Assembly (NCBI GenBank): GCA_018056825.1
Contig: JAGPEW010000026.1
Span: 1-8,155, forward strand
Direction of reading: 5' to 3'
Source: Candidatus Sordicultor aquaticus
GTDB taxonomy: Bacteria > Atribacterota > Atribacteria > Atribacterales > Caldatribacteriaceae
Length of the DNA stretch: 8,155 nucleotides
The translations under genes were made by a program, and so were the position numbers. Under the pieces are notes generated by a model. That model ran no database searches and had not been told where the DNA came from. It was given only the letters and a program-made list of their open reading frames with translations. The first letter of the stretch is position 1. The number at the start of each line of letters is the position of its first letter. Shown one piece after another: positions 1 through 6,310 of the stretch.

Positions 1-394
1 AAGAAGAGAAAAAGCTATTAAATCCTTGGAAGCAGTAGGGCTGGGAGAGCGAATTCATCACTATCCCAATCAACTCTCTGGAGGCCAACAACAACGAGTA
101 GCTATCGCTCGAGCTTTAGTTAATAACCCTTCCATCATCCTTGCTGACGAGCCTACCGGAAATCTGGATACTCACTCGAGTGAAGAAATAATGCATATTC
201 TCCAAGAACTAAATCGAGAAGGGAAAACTATAATTTTAGTCACTCATGAGCGGGATATCGCCTCTCATGCTCGCCGAATTCTCCACTTCAGAGATGGACA
301 ATTAGTGGATAACGAAACTGTAGAACAACCTCTGGAAGCTTTAGCTGTTCTAAAAGAATTAACAGAGGAGGAAGAAATAGTTGAACCTGTCTGA
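1..394 (+). CDS. ABC transporter ATP-binding protein, MacB/LolD type (5' end outside window)
   Basis: This is the C-terminal part of an ABC ATPase; the reading frame is open from base 2 and the Walker A region lies upstream of the window. Visible motifs in order are the signature LSGGQ (codons 74-88), Walker B ending in ADEP with Asp at 146-148 and catalytic Glu at 149-151, the D-loop GNLD, and the H-loop His at 245-247 in VTHE. The DEPTGNLD wording is typical of the MacB/LolD/FtsE group, which powers mechanotransmission-type export rather than import. A short acidic tail (several Glu near the C terminus) follows the domain. The stop overlaps the next gene by 14 bases, so the ATPase and permease are very likely translated together and form one transporter. 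ATPase and permease are separate genes here, unlike E. coli MacB, in which they are fused. The family is certain; the substrate is unknown. Confidence 0.95.
   Translation, partial: RREKAIKSLEAVGLGERIHHYPNQLSGGQQQRVAIARALVNNPSIILADEPTGNLDTHSSEEIMHILQELNREGKTIILVTHERDIASHARRILHFRDGQLVDNETVEQPLEALAVLKELTEEEEIVEPV
366..373 (+). promoter_or_regulatory. Ribosome binding site deciding the TTG start of the permease
   Basis: A purine-rich AGGAGG stretch lies inside the last codons of the ATPase gene, nine bases before TTG at 381. It is the only good start signal for the permease, whose next in-frame ATG (codon 25) would cut into the first membrane helix. Confidence 0.75.
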
Positions 395-1592
395 AACTTT
401 ACACAGTGCTATTGCCAGTATCTTATCCAATAAACTTCGCTCCTTTCTCACCATGTTAGGGATTATTATCGGGGTAGCTGCTGTAGTAGCTATGACCAGT
501 TTAGGAGAAGGGACAACCGAAGAAATAGTAGGCCAGATTGGAAGCTTAGGTTCTAACCAAGTTACTGTTATTCCCGGGAGAAGCCGGGGGGTACCTGGCA
601 TGCCAGTATTTTCTCGAGGAGGAAGCAATATACTTAAATGGGAGTATTACTTGCAGCTACGGGATTTTAACCTTCCCGGAATCAAAAATATAATAGCGGA
701 AAACACTACGGTTTTTACCGTAACTTATGGCAGAGAAAGTATCAGCACCAGAGTAGTAGGCACTACTCCCCAATATCCTGAAGTCCGAAATTTTAATGTA
801 GATATAGGACGTTTTTTTGATCAAAAAGAATTAGACAATGCGGAAAGAGTAGTGGTATTAGGAAAAACAGTAGCTCAAGACCTTTTTGCTTCTCCTGAGG
901 AAGCTTTAGGAAAGACAATCCGGGTGGGAAGAATGACAGCTACAGTGGTCGGGATAATGGAAGAAAAAAGTAGTGGTTTTCAAGACTTAGGAGAACAAGT
1001 ATTCATTCCCATAACCACCATGCAAAAAAGGTTAACCGGTAGTGAATACGTGCAGAGTATAACCGTCCAAACGGAAACAGAAGAAGACTTAGATTTTGTA
1101 GCTGAATTTTTGGAAACTTTTTTTACCAATCGACTTAAAGACCCGGAAAAATTCTCTATTATCAACCAACAAGATATTTTAGACACCATAAACCAGGTTA
1201 CTGGAACTATGACTCTATTTTTAACCGCCATCACCGGGATTTCGCTTCTGGTGGGGGGTATCGGTATTATGAACATTATGCTGGTATCAGTTACGGAGCG
1301 TACTCGAGAGATTGGATTGCGAAAAGCTATAGGAGCTCGGCCCTTTGATATCTTAGCCCAATTTGTAATTGAGTCTTCTCTTTTGAGTGCCTTAGGAGGA
1401 ATAATAGGAATAATTTTGGGAATCTTAATTTCAGAAGTAATTTCCAAGTTTTCTTCTTATCCCTCTATCATATCCGTAGAGGCAATAATTATCGCTTTTT
1501 CTATTTCAGTGGGAGTAGGTCTATTCTTTGGAATTTACCCCGCCCGTCGGGCAAGCCAATTAGACCCCATTACCGCCCTTCGTTACGAATGA
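381..1592 (+). CDS. MacB/FtsX-family ABC transporter permease
   Basis: A 403-residue inner-membrane permease of the MacB type. It has one N-terminal membrane helix (about residues 22-40, preceded by SNKLRSFLTMLGIIIGV), then a large extracytoplasmic MacB-type domain (about 42-275). A C-terminal FtsX domain follows with three helices (about 277-300, 325-352, 366-387). The conserved cytoplasmic segment TERTREIGLRKAIGAR (305-320) and the C-terminal PARRASQLDPITALRYE are hallmarks. The start is TTG, chosen because GAGGAGG at 365-371 lies nine bases upstream and because the N-terminal helix needs this start; it lies inside the end of the ATPase gene. In the family, such permeases do not carry substrate through the membrane but drive a periplasmic adaptor and TolC by shape change. 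With the TolC genes directly downstream, it is probably the motor part of a MacAB-TolC-like exporter. Drug, peptide, lipoprotein or siderophore export are all possible. Confidence 0.96.
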   Translation: MNLSETLHSAIASILSNKLRSFLTMLGIIIGVAAVVAMTSLGEGTTEEIVGQIGSLGSNQVTVIPGRSRGVPGMPVFSRGGSNILKWEYYLQLRDFNLPGIKNIIAENTTVFTVTYGRESISTRVVGTTPQYPEVRNFNVDIGRFFDQKELDNAERVVVLGKTVAQDLFASPEEALGKTIRVGRMTATVVGIMEEKSSGFQDLGEQVFIPITTMQKRLTGSEYVQSITVQTETEEDLDFVAEFLETFFTNRLKDPEKFSIINQQDILDTINQVTGTMTLFLTAITGISLLVGGIGIMNIMLVSVTERTREIGLRKAIGARPFDILAQFVIESSLLSALGGIIGIILGILISEVISKFSSYPSIISVEAIIIAFSISVGVGLFFGIYPARRASQLDPITALRYE

Positions 1593-1600
1593 TTTACCAT

Positions 1601-1610
1601 AAAAGGGGAG
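1601..1610 (+). promoter_or_regulatory. Ribosome binding site deciding the ATG at 1622
   Basis: AAAAGGGGAG lies 11 bases before ATG 1622. No comparable purine run precedes ATG 1589, so the later start is favoured although the earlier one overlaps the permease stop codon. Confidence 0.6.
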
Positions 1611-1621
1611 CTGATAGAACT

Positions 1622-3025
1622 ATGAAAAAACCTAAAAATTTCTTTCCCAGGGCAATAAGTTTGGCAATTCTCTTTCTACTCTTAAGTTACCCTGCCGGGG
1701 GAATAGCCCAAGCTACCGAAACAGAAACCATAAACCTTTCTTCTGTGATAGAAAAGGTTTTGGCTAACTCTCCAGAGATATTAAAGGCTAAAGATGCAGT
1801 AGAAACTGCCAAGTTGAATTTATCATCCTCTGCTTCTCAGAACTTATCCCCGGAGGTCACCTTATCAGGTAACTGGCCTATAATAAACAGTGAAGATACA
1901 AATGAACTTTCCTTTGGAGTAACCATAGAAGATGCTATCTATCTCTTTGATGAGTCTCCCACCGAGAAAACCGCTCAGATTCTTTTACAGGAAGCTGAAA
2001 GCCAGCTTTTTCTAAAGGAAGAAGAAGCCAAAGCTCAAGCCATTAGTTATTATTTAGACATTCTAAACGGGGAAAAAGATTATAGTGTAGCCCAAAAAAC
2101 TGTAGAATTGTATCAGACTCTCTTAGAAGACCAAAAAAGAAAATGGGAAGAAGGCAATGCTTCTTCTGTTGACTTATTAAAAGCTCAGGAAAATCTGGAA
2201 AACGCAAAATCGCTGCTGCAGGAAAAGGAGCGAGAGCTTAAATTAGCTCGAGAAAACTTAAATCACCTTATGGGTGTCCCCCTGGATAGTCTACTCTTGT
2301 TAACTCCTCTTTCTGTTCCTTCTACTCTCTCGAAGTTAGACTACTCTTCACTCTCGCTTTTACTACAAGAAAGAAGTTCAGACAAAGAAACTCTTCAATT
2401 AGAGAAAGAGAAGAAAGAAATAGAAAAGGAAGAAACCCAAAAAACCACTCAACCTCAAATAGCTTTAGTAGGAGAATATCAAGGAGAAGATTTCCAAACT
2501 CAGTTGGCTCTTGACCGGGAAGGAATTCTCTCTTATCAGATTCAAGGAGGAAGCTCCTCATACCTGAGTAACAGTAGCTATTTCTCTTCTCCCGAAAGCT
2601 GGGGAGTAGGTCTTGAAGTTAGCTGGAAAATATGGGATGGAAAAGTTACCAGCAATCAGCTGAAAGCAGCAGATATAGAAATCAGTCAGATAGAAAGAGA
2701 AATGGAGATGCTTCCTCAAACCCTCAGCTTGAAGGTAGAAACAGCTGTAAATCAACTCCTTCAAGCTCAAAGCAATCGAGACCTCACTTCTCTTATCCAA
2801 CAAAGTGCCCAGGATACTTATACTATTATGGAGCAACAACTACAGCTGGGATTCATAACCGACCGGGAACTTCTGCAGAGTGAGCTACAATACCAGCAAG
2901 CAGAAATTAACTACCAAAAAGCAGAAAACACTCTGTGGCAAGCCATTGTAAACCTTTTACAAACTTTGGAAGAACCAATACAGGTAGAGGAAAACCAGAT
3001 AGTAATTCCCTCTTTTTTATCTTAA
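1622..3025 (+). CDS. TolC-family outer membrane efflux protein with both barrel segments
   Basis: A 467-residue TolC-type protein: signal peptide about 1-30 (hydrophobic AISLAILFLLLSYPAG, likely cleaved near AQA), then two similar halves. Each half has long amphipathic helices carrying the repeat pattern G-x5-DLL (EEGNASSVDLLKAQ at 177-189, LGFITDRELLQSE at 409-421). Beta-rich segments fall where TolC has its barrel hairpins: about 76-112 (PEVTLSGNW, LSFGVTIEDAIYLFD) and about 277-340 (PQIALVGEYQG, WGVGLEVSWKIWDG). In the family three copies form an outer-membrane channel joined to a periplasmic tunnel. An earlier ATG at 1589 overlaps the permease stop as ATGA and would add 11 residues. I prefer 1622 because AGGGGAG at 1604-1610 precedes it and it gives a normal MKK signal peptide. 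It is probably the outer-membrane exit of the pump encoded just upstream. Confidence 0.93.
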   Translation: MKKPKNFFPRAISLAILFLLLSYPAGGIAQATETETINLSSVIEKVLANSPEILKAKDAVETAKLNLSSSASQNLSPEVTLSGNWPIINSEDTNELSFGVTIEDAIYLFDESPTEKTAQILLQEAESQLFLKEEEAKAQAISYYLDILNGEKDYSVAQKTVELYQTLLEDQKRKWEEGNASSVDLLKAQENLENAKSLLQEKERELKLARENLNHLMGVPLDSLLLLTPLSVPSTLSKLDYSSLSLLLQERSSDKETLQLEKEKKEIEKEETQKTTQPQIALVGEYQGEDFQTQLALDREGILSYQIQGGSSSYLSNSSYFSSPESWGVGLEVSWKIWDGKVTSNQLKAADIEISQIEREMEMLPQTLSLKVETAVNQLLQAQSNRDLTSLIQQSAQDTYTIMEQQLQLGFITDRELLQSELQYQQAEINYQKAENTLWQAIVNLLQTLEEPIQVEENQIVIPSFLS

Positions 3026-3062
3026 AAAATGGGTTTAATCATATCATTTAGGGGGTGAGAAT

Positions 3063-4190
3063 TTGAAAACAAAAGGAAAGATTTATAGTTTAGCACTGGT
3101 AATCTGTTTAATAGGTTTCTTATTGGTTGCAAGAGGAGAAGCGCAAGAAAATGTTACTCTTTCTCTGCAGGATGCCGTAAAATTAGGATTAGAAAATAGT
3201 AACGAAGCCCAGTTAGCCAAAAAGAACCTAGAAGAAGCACAAGTTACTTTCCAAGAAGGCAAAGCCACACTACTCCTTTCTCCTTCGGTTATCCAGGAGT
3301 TATCTCTCCAAAACACCTGGAAATTGGCGCAGAGAAACTACGAAATGACTTTGACTCAACACGCTCTTTCTGTAGAAGAGGGATATTACAATGTTTTAAA
3401 AGCTGAGCAAAGCTTAGAATTAGCCCAAAATAATTTAAAAAGTGCAGAAAACCAATATCAAAATATCCGCACCAAATATTCTCTGGGAATGGTAGCAGAA
3501 ATTGATTTGCTATCAACTGAGTTAGAATTAAACCGGGCTAAAAATGAAATCCAAAACTCACAAAGAGCTCTTAGTTTAGCTCAGTTTCAATTCAACCAAC
3601 TAATAGGAAATCGAGAAAATAAAAATTACCAGCTTTCCGACAAACTGAATTTCCAACCCTTAGAAGTAAACCTAGAAGAAAGCTTAGAGTATGCTCTTGC
3701 TCATCGTTTAGAAATAGAACAAGCCCGAGACAATGTCACTTTAAAAGAAAAAGAAGTAGAAGTAAATAGTAATCCCTATACTCCACCTCTTACCCTTCAA
3801 AAATCAAAAGTGCAACTTGCCCAAGCACAAATAAACTTAGAAAATACCCAAAGTTCAATAATTCTAGAAGTGCGTAAAAACTACTCTACTCTAAAAGATG
3901 CTGAAGAATTGGTTCCCTTACAAGCTCAAAGTTCTAAAATTGCTCAGGAAAAGCTGCGTATCGCCCAGGCTCAATTTGATGCTGGATTGATAACCACTGT
4001 AGACCTTTTAGATGAACAAAATAATACTTACGAAGCTGATACCGCTTATCTCCAGGCAGTATTTGACTATCGAGTAGCTCAAGCTACTTTTTTTACTTCT
4101 TTAGGAATGAGTTTGGAAGAAAGACCAAAAACCTGGCAAGAAAATAGCCCGGAACAGCCCACAGAAGAACAGCCTGCGGCGGAAGAGTAA
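3063..4190 (+). CDS. Short TolC-family protein apparently lacking both beta-barrel segments
   Basis: A 375-residue TolC-like protein. It has a signal peptide (residues 1 to about 27, LALVICLIGFLL then GEAQ) with no lipobox cysteine. Two helical halves carry the family pattern YSLGMVAEIDLLSTELE (139-155) and DAGLITTVDLLDEQNN (306-321). Where TolC has two barrel hairpins there are only short linkers: about residues 63-82, and about 233-247 (VNSNPYTPP). Each normally takes some 40 residues, which explains the short length (usual range roughly 420-490). The chain ends in a Pro/Glu-rich tail (352-375). The start is TTG, chosen because AGGGGGTGA at 3050-3058 lies four bases upstream and the signal peptide begins there. 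It sits 37 bases after the full-length tolC-like gene in the same operon. It may form a periplasmic helical tunnel without an outer-membrane pore, or mix with the full-length paralogue; both ideas are inference. The even, in-frame loss at two matching sites argues against random decay. Confidence 0.88.
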   Translation: MKTKGKIYSLALVICLIGFLLVARGEAQENVTLSLQDAVKLGLENSNEAQLAKKNLEEAQVTFQEGKATLLLSPSVIQELSLQNTWKLAQRNYEMTLTQHALSVEEGYYNVLKAEQSLELAQNNLKSAENQYQNIRTKYSLGMVAEIDLLSTELELNRAKNEIQNSQRALSLAQFQFNQLIGNRENKNYQLSDKLNFQPLEVNLEESLEYALAHRLEIEQARDNVTLKEKEVEVNSNPYTPPLTLQKSKVQLAQAQINLENTQSSIILEVRKNYSTLKDAEELVPLQAQSSKIAQEKLRIAQAQFDAGLITTVDLLDEQNNTYEADTAYLQAVFDYRVAQATFFTSLGMSLEERPKTWQENSPEQPTEEQPAAEE

Positions 4191-4289
4191 AGACAGCTTA
4201 CGACGTAGACAAAAAACAAAAAAATAAAAGAAAAAAAGACTAAGGGGGAACTGACATAGCGATGAACTATCCCCAAGAGAAAAGACATT

Positions 4290-4333
4290 ATAAATAAAAA
4301 AGCCCGGAGCAAACTCCGGGCTTTTTTATTTAT
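4290..4333. terminator. Bidirectional Rho-independent terminator between convergent genes
   Basis: A perfect inverted repeat with 20-bp arms and a 4-base loop (CAAA, 4310-4313). The GC core is GCCCGGAG / CTCCGGGC (4302-4309 / 4314-4321), flanked by A6 at 4296-4301 and T6 at 4322-4327, so each strand has a U-run after the core. It terminates the efflux operon about 100 bases after its last stop codon and the Hsp20 gene from the other side. The Hsp20 stop codon (4326-4328) lies inside one arm. Confidence 0.95.
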
Positions 4334-4814
4334 TGACTTCTATTTCTACCTTTTTCGCTTTAGGTTTGCTAGGTTCTACCTTGGGAAGAGTAATATTCAA
4401 AATACCATCTTTGTATTGAGCCTTTACCGCGTCTTGTTTCACCTTAGCAGGTAAAGGTAAAACCCGTTCAAAAGTTCCATAATAGCGTTCTCGAGCATAA
4501 TAACCTACGTCTTTTTCTTCCCATTCATCCTTCACTTCACCTTTGATGGTCAAGGTATCCTCGGTAACATTTACTTCTAAGTCCTTAGGATCTACTCCTG
4601 GAATTTCTACCTTAGCTACTACTTCATTTTCAGTTTCTGCTATATCTACTGGAGGAAAACCAGCAACCAGACTAGGTGCCGTGAATAAAGGAGACTCCAT
4701 TAACTCATCAAAAATCTCGTCCAAATCAGTGCGCAAATCGAACAAATCCCATAATCGTCTCGCTGGACTTACTCTTCTTTCTTCTCTACGAGCTGGAAGT
4801 AATCTTCTCGCCAT
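4326..4814 (-). CDS. hsp20: Small heat shock protein, Hsp20/alpha-crystallin family
   Basis: A 162-residue ATP-independent cytoplasmic holdase that binds unfolding proteins and usually forms large oligomers. The N-terminal arm (about 1-50) starts with a very basic stretch, eight Arg in the first 20 residues with PARR twice, followed by LWDLFDLRTDLDEIFDELM, a common opening in bacterial family members. The alpha-crystallin domain runs about 54-146: PPVDIAETENEVVAKVEIPGV, then DTLTIKGEVK, then the GTFERVLPLP strand and the hallmark YKDGILNITLPK. The C-terminal tail carries an I-x-I-like motif (VEIEV), which in relatives locks dimers into oligomers. The start ATG is supported by a strong Shine-Dalgarno region (AAGGGAGGGA on the coding strand, 4821-4830). 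It is a single-gene unit with its own consensus promoter, a CtsR-type operator and its own terminator. Confidence 0.97.
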   Translation of the reverse strand: MARRLLPARREERRVSPARRLWDLFDLRTDLDEIFDELMESPLFTAPSLVAGFPPVDIAETENEVVAKVEIPGVDPKDLEVNVTEDTLTIKGEVKDEWEEKDVGYYARERYYGTFERVLPLPAKVKQDAVKAQYKDGILNITLPKVEPSKPKAKKVEIEVNK

Positions 4815-4848
4815 TCTCTTTCCCTCCCTTCTTTTATTTTTCGCCCTT

Positions 4849-4877
4849 ATTATAATCAGAGAAAGTCAATTTGTCAA
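4849..4877 (-). promoter_or_regulatory. Consensus sigma-A promoter of the Hsp20 gene
   Basis: On the minus strand, -35 TTGACA (4872-4877) and -10 TATAAT (4849-4854) both match the consensus exactly with a 17-base spacer. The start of transcription should fall near 4842, giving a leader of roughly 28 bases that ends in the AAGGGAGGGA ribosome site. Such a strong promoter implies that expression is held down by a repressor. Confidence 0.9.
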
Positions 4878-4883
4878 GAGTTT

Positions 4884-4900
4884 AGTCAAAGAAAGTCAAA
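4884..4900. promoter_or_regulatory. CtsR-type heat shock operator
   Basis: AGTCAAAGAAAGTCAAA on the + strand matches the CtsR direct-repeat consensus (A/G-GTCAAA, N-A-N, A/G-GTCAAA) at every position. It ends seven bases upstream of the Hsp20 -35 box. Two further GTCAA units lie at 4865 and 4873, the latter within the -35 box itself. CtsR is the Firmicutes class III heat-shock repressor, whose binding relaxes on heating. No ctsR gene is in the window, so the regulator is inferred from the site alone. Confidence 0.8.
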
Positions 4901-4910
4901 AAATTTTAAT

Positions 4911-4939
4911 ATTACAATACTTACCAAACCTATTGTAAT
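4911..4939. repeat. 9-bp inverted repeat upstream of the Hsp20 promoter
   Basis: ATTACAATA (4911-4919) and TATTGTAAT (4931-4939) are perfect arms separated by 11 bases. It could be a second operator upstream of the Hsp20 promoter, or a weak AT-only hairpin at the end of the PLP enzyme transcript, where a T-run follows about ten bases on. The rest of the 4940-5075 spacer shows no gene; it has only a 5-bp stem (5032-5045) that is too weak to call a terminator. Confidence 0.45.
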
Positions 4940-5075
4940 TGCTATATCTTGCGGTATTTTCCCTCTCATTATCATAAAGAGCGGACAACCTACGACTTAA
5001 ACTATAAAGGCAAAAGAGATGAGAAAGAATAAAGCGTGTTCGCTTATACTCAAAACACAATGTCACAATTTATTC

Positions 5076-6242
5076 CTAACTAATCTGCAATAGTGCTTCC
5101 TTTAAGTCATCAATCAATAGGTCAGGCTCTTCCAACCCAATATGAACTCTCACCAGTGATAACTTATCTTTATCATCACTACTAGAGCGAGATACTGCAC
5201 TGGGCATCACAAGGCTTTCATAACCACCCCAGCTCACTGCTAATTTAAAGAACTTTAAACTATCAGTAAATTTAGCTATGTCATCTTCGGAGGTAGTCTT
5301 TATTTTAAAAGAAAATAGCCCTGAACCACCTCGCATTTCTTCTTGTGCTAACTCATATTGAGGATTTCTTTCAAAGAAGGGGTAATTGATTTCGGTAATC
5401 TTCTCTTCATTTTTCAGAAAATCTATAACTTTAAGGGTGTTTTCATAGTGAATGGGCATTCTAATATGAAGGGTTCTCAAACCCCTTAAAACTAACCAGG
5501 CCATAAAAGGGTCGGGAACTGTACCAATATTTTGAAACTCAGTAGTAAAGATATGGGTAATATCTTCTTTACTACCCACAATAGCTCCGGCTACTACATC
5601 ACTGTGTCCTCCTAAATATTTAGAAACAGAATGGACAACTAAGTCTATGCCATAGTCAAGAGGATTTTGGAATATAGGAGTAGCCCAACTATTATCTATA
5701 ATTGTCTTAATTCCATGCTTTTTTGCTATCTCAGCTATACGCTTAAGGTCCTGGATTTTAAAAGAAAAAGTAGTAGGACTCTCTAAATAGATGATTTTGG
5801 TGTTCTCATTGATATTTCTTTCTATTTCTTCAGGATCTGTTCCTTCTACGTAGGTATGAGTAACATTGAACCTCTTAAGATATCTATCCAGTAGAGTTTT
5901 AGTCCAGCTGTATACATCTCTAACCGAGATAACATGGTCTCCAGACTCTAAAAAAGCCATCATGCTTCCGGCAATAGCTGCTACTCCTGAGCTAACTAAC
6001 TTGGCTTTTTCTCCATGTTCTAACTCAGCTATCTTTTCTTCTACTAAGTTAACAGTAGGATTGTTTCCTCTACTGTAAATATAATGACTTGTCTCATCTT
6101 GCATAGCCTTTTTAAAATCAGCAAAAGTTTTAAAGGAAAAAATAGAAGTTTGAAAGATGGGAGGATTTACTGCCCCAAAAGGTAAATCTTCTTCTCCTAA
6201 ATGATGTAATATTTCTGTTACTTTGTAATTCTTGGTTTCCAT
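5076..6242 (-). CDS. Cys/Met metabolism PLP-dependent enzyme, cystathionine beta-lyase-like
   Basis: A 388-residue cytoplasmic enzyme of the cystathionine gamma-synthase/beta-lyase fold type I family, full length for the family. The PLP Schiff-base lysine is Lys208 in HSVSKYLGGHSD, and Asp183 in IIDNSWATP would contact the pyridine nitrogen. YSRGNNPT (56-63) supplies the phosphate-binding Tyr and Arg from the partner subunit. Ser-Ser-Gly at 84-86 and Tyr111 line the cofactor, and Arg366 in LVRVHIGLE should hold the substrate carboxylate. SWGGYESL (337-344) recalls E. coli cystathionine beta-lyase more than gamma-synthase. YSWT at 111-114 replaces the more usual YGGT. C-S lyase, gamma-synthase or methionine gamma-lyase activity cannot be separated from sequence alone. 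It lies 68 bases downstream of the sugar-permease genes on the same strand with no clear promoter of its own, so co-transcription is plausible. The start has a modest AAGAGGCG ribosome site. Confidence 0.93.
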   Translation of the reverse strand: METKNYKVTEILHHLGEEDLPFGAVNPPIFQTSIFSFKTFADFKKAMQDETSHYIYSRGNNPTVNLVEEKIAELEHGEKAKLVSSGVAAIAGSMMAFLESGDHVISVRDVYSWTKTLLDRYLKRFNVTHTYVEGTDPEEIERNINENTKIIYLESPTTFSFKIQDLKRIAEIAKKHGIKTIIDNSWATPIFQNPLDYGIDLVVHSVSKYLGGHSDVVAGAIVGSKEDITHIFTTEFQNIGTVPDPFMAWLVLRGLRTLHIRMPIHYENTLKVIDFLKNEEKITEINYPFFERNPQYELAQEEMRGGSGLFSFKIKTTSEDDIAKFTDSLKFFKLAVSWGGYESLVMPSAVSRSSSDDKDKLSLVRVHIGLEEPDLLIDDLKEALLQIS

Positions 6243-6279
6243 ACTATTATGTCGCCTCTTGTTCTATGGTATTTGGGTA

Positions 6280-6301
6280 TTGTTTACACTCTCTTAAACA
6301 A
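6280..6301. repeat. 7-bp inverted repeat between the permease gene and the PLP enzyme gene
   Basis: TTGTTTA (6280-6286) and TAAACAA (6295-6301) are perfect arms separated by eight bases, within the only 68-base gap between the two genes. The form suits a dimeric repressor operator. The AT-only stem without a U-run makes a terminator unlikely. Confidence 0.4.
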
Positions 6302-6310
6302 ATTAAAAGC

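Noticed and set aside
980..1447. Open frame of 155 codons on the minus strand inside the permease gene
   Set aside because: It lies wholly opposite a clear FtsX-family gene, its translation looks like no protein family, and it is a by-product of the sense codons.
3063..4190. Idea that the short TolC gene is a frameshifted or decaying pseudogene
   Set aside because: The frame is open with a signal peptide, a strong ribosome site and intact family motifs in both halves; the losses are in frame at two structurally matching places.
4262..4297. Tiny 11-codon open frame after a purine-rich stretch between tolC-like gene and terminator
   Set aside because: Its stop runs into the terminator arm, the purine run is too far from the ATG for a good start, and there is no sign of selection.
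4543..4938. Open frame of 131 codons on the plus strand opposite Hsp20 and its promoter
   Set aside because: Most of it is antisense to the conserved alpha-crystallin domain, it has no good ribosome site, and its hydrophobic end comes from the purine-rich leader of Hsp20 read backwards.
5032..5045. Small stem-loop (AAGCG / CGCTT) about 30 bases after the PLP enzyme stop codon
   Set aside because: Five base pairs with a mixed pyrimidine tail is too weak to call a terminator without transcript data.
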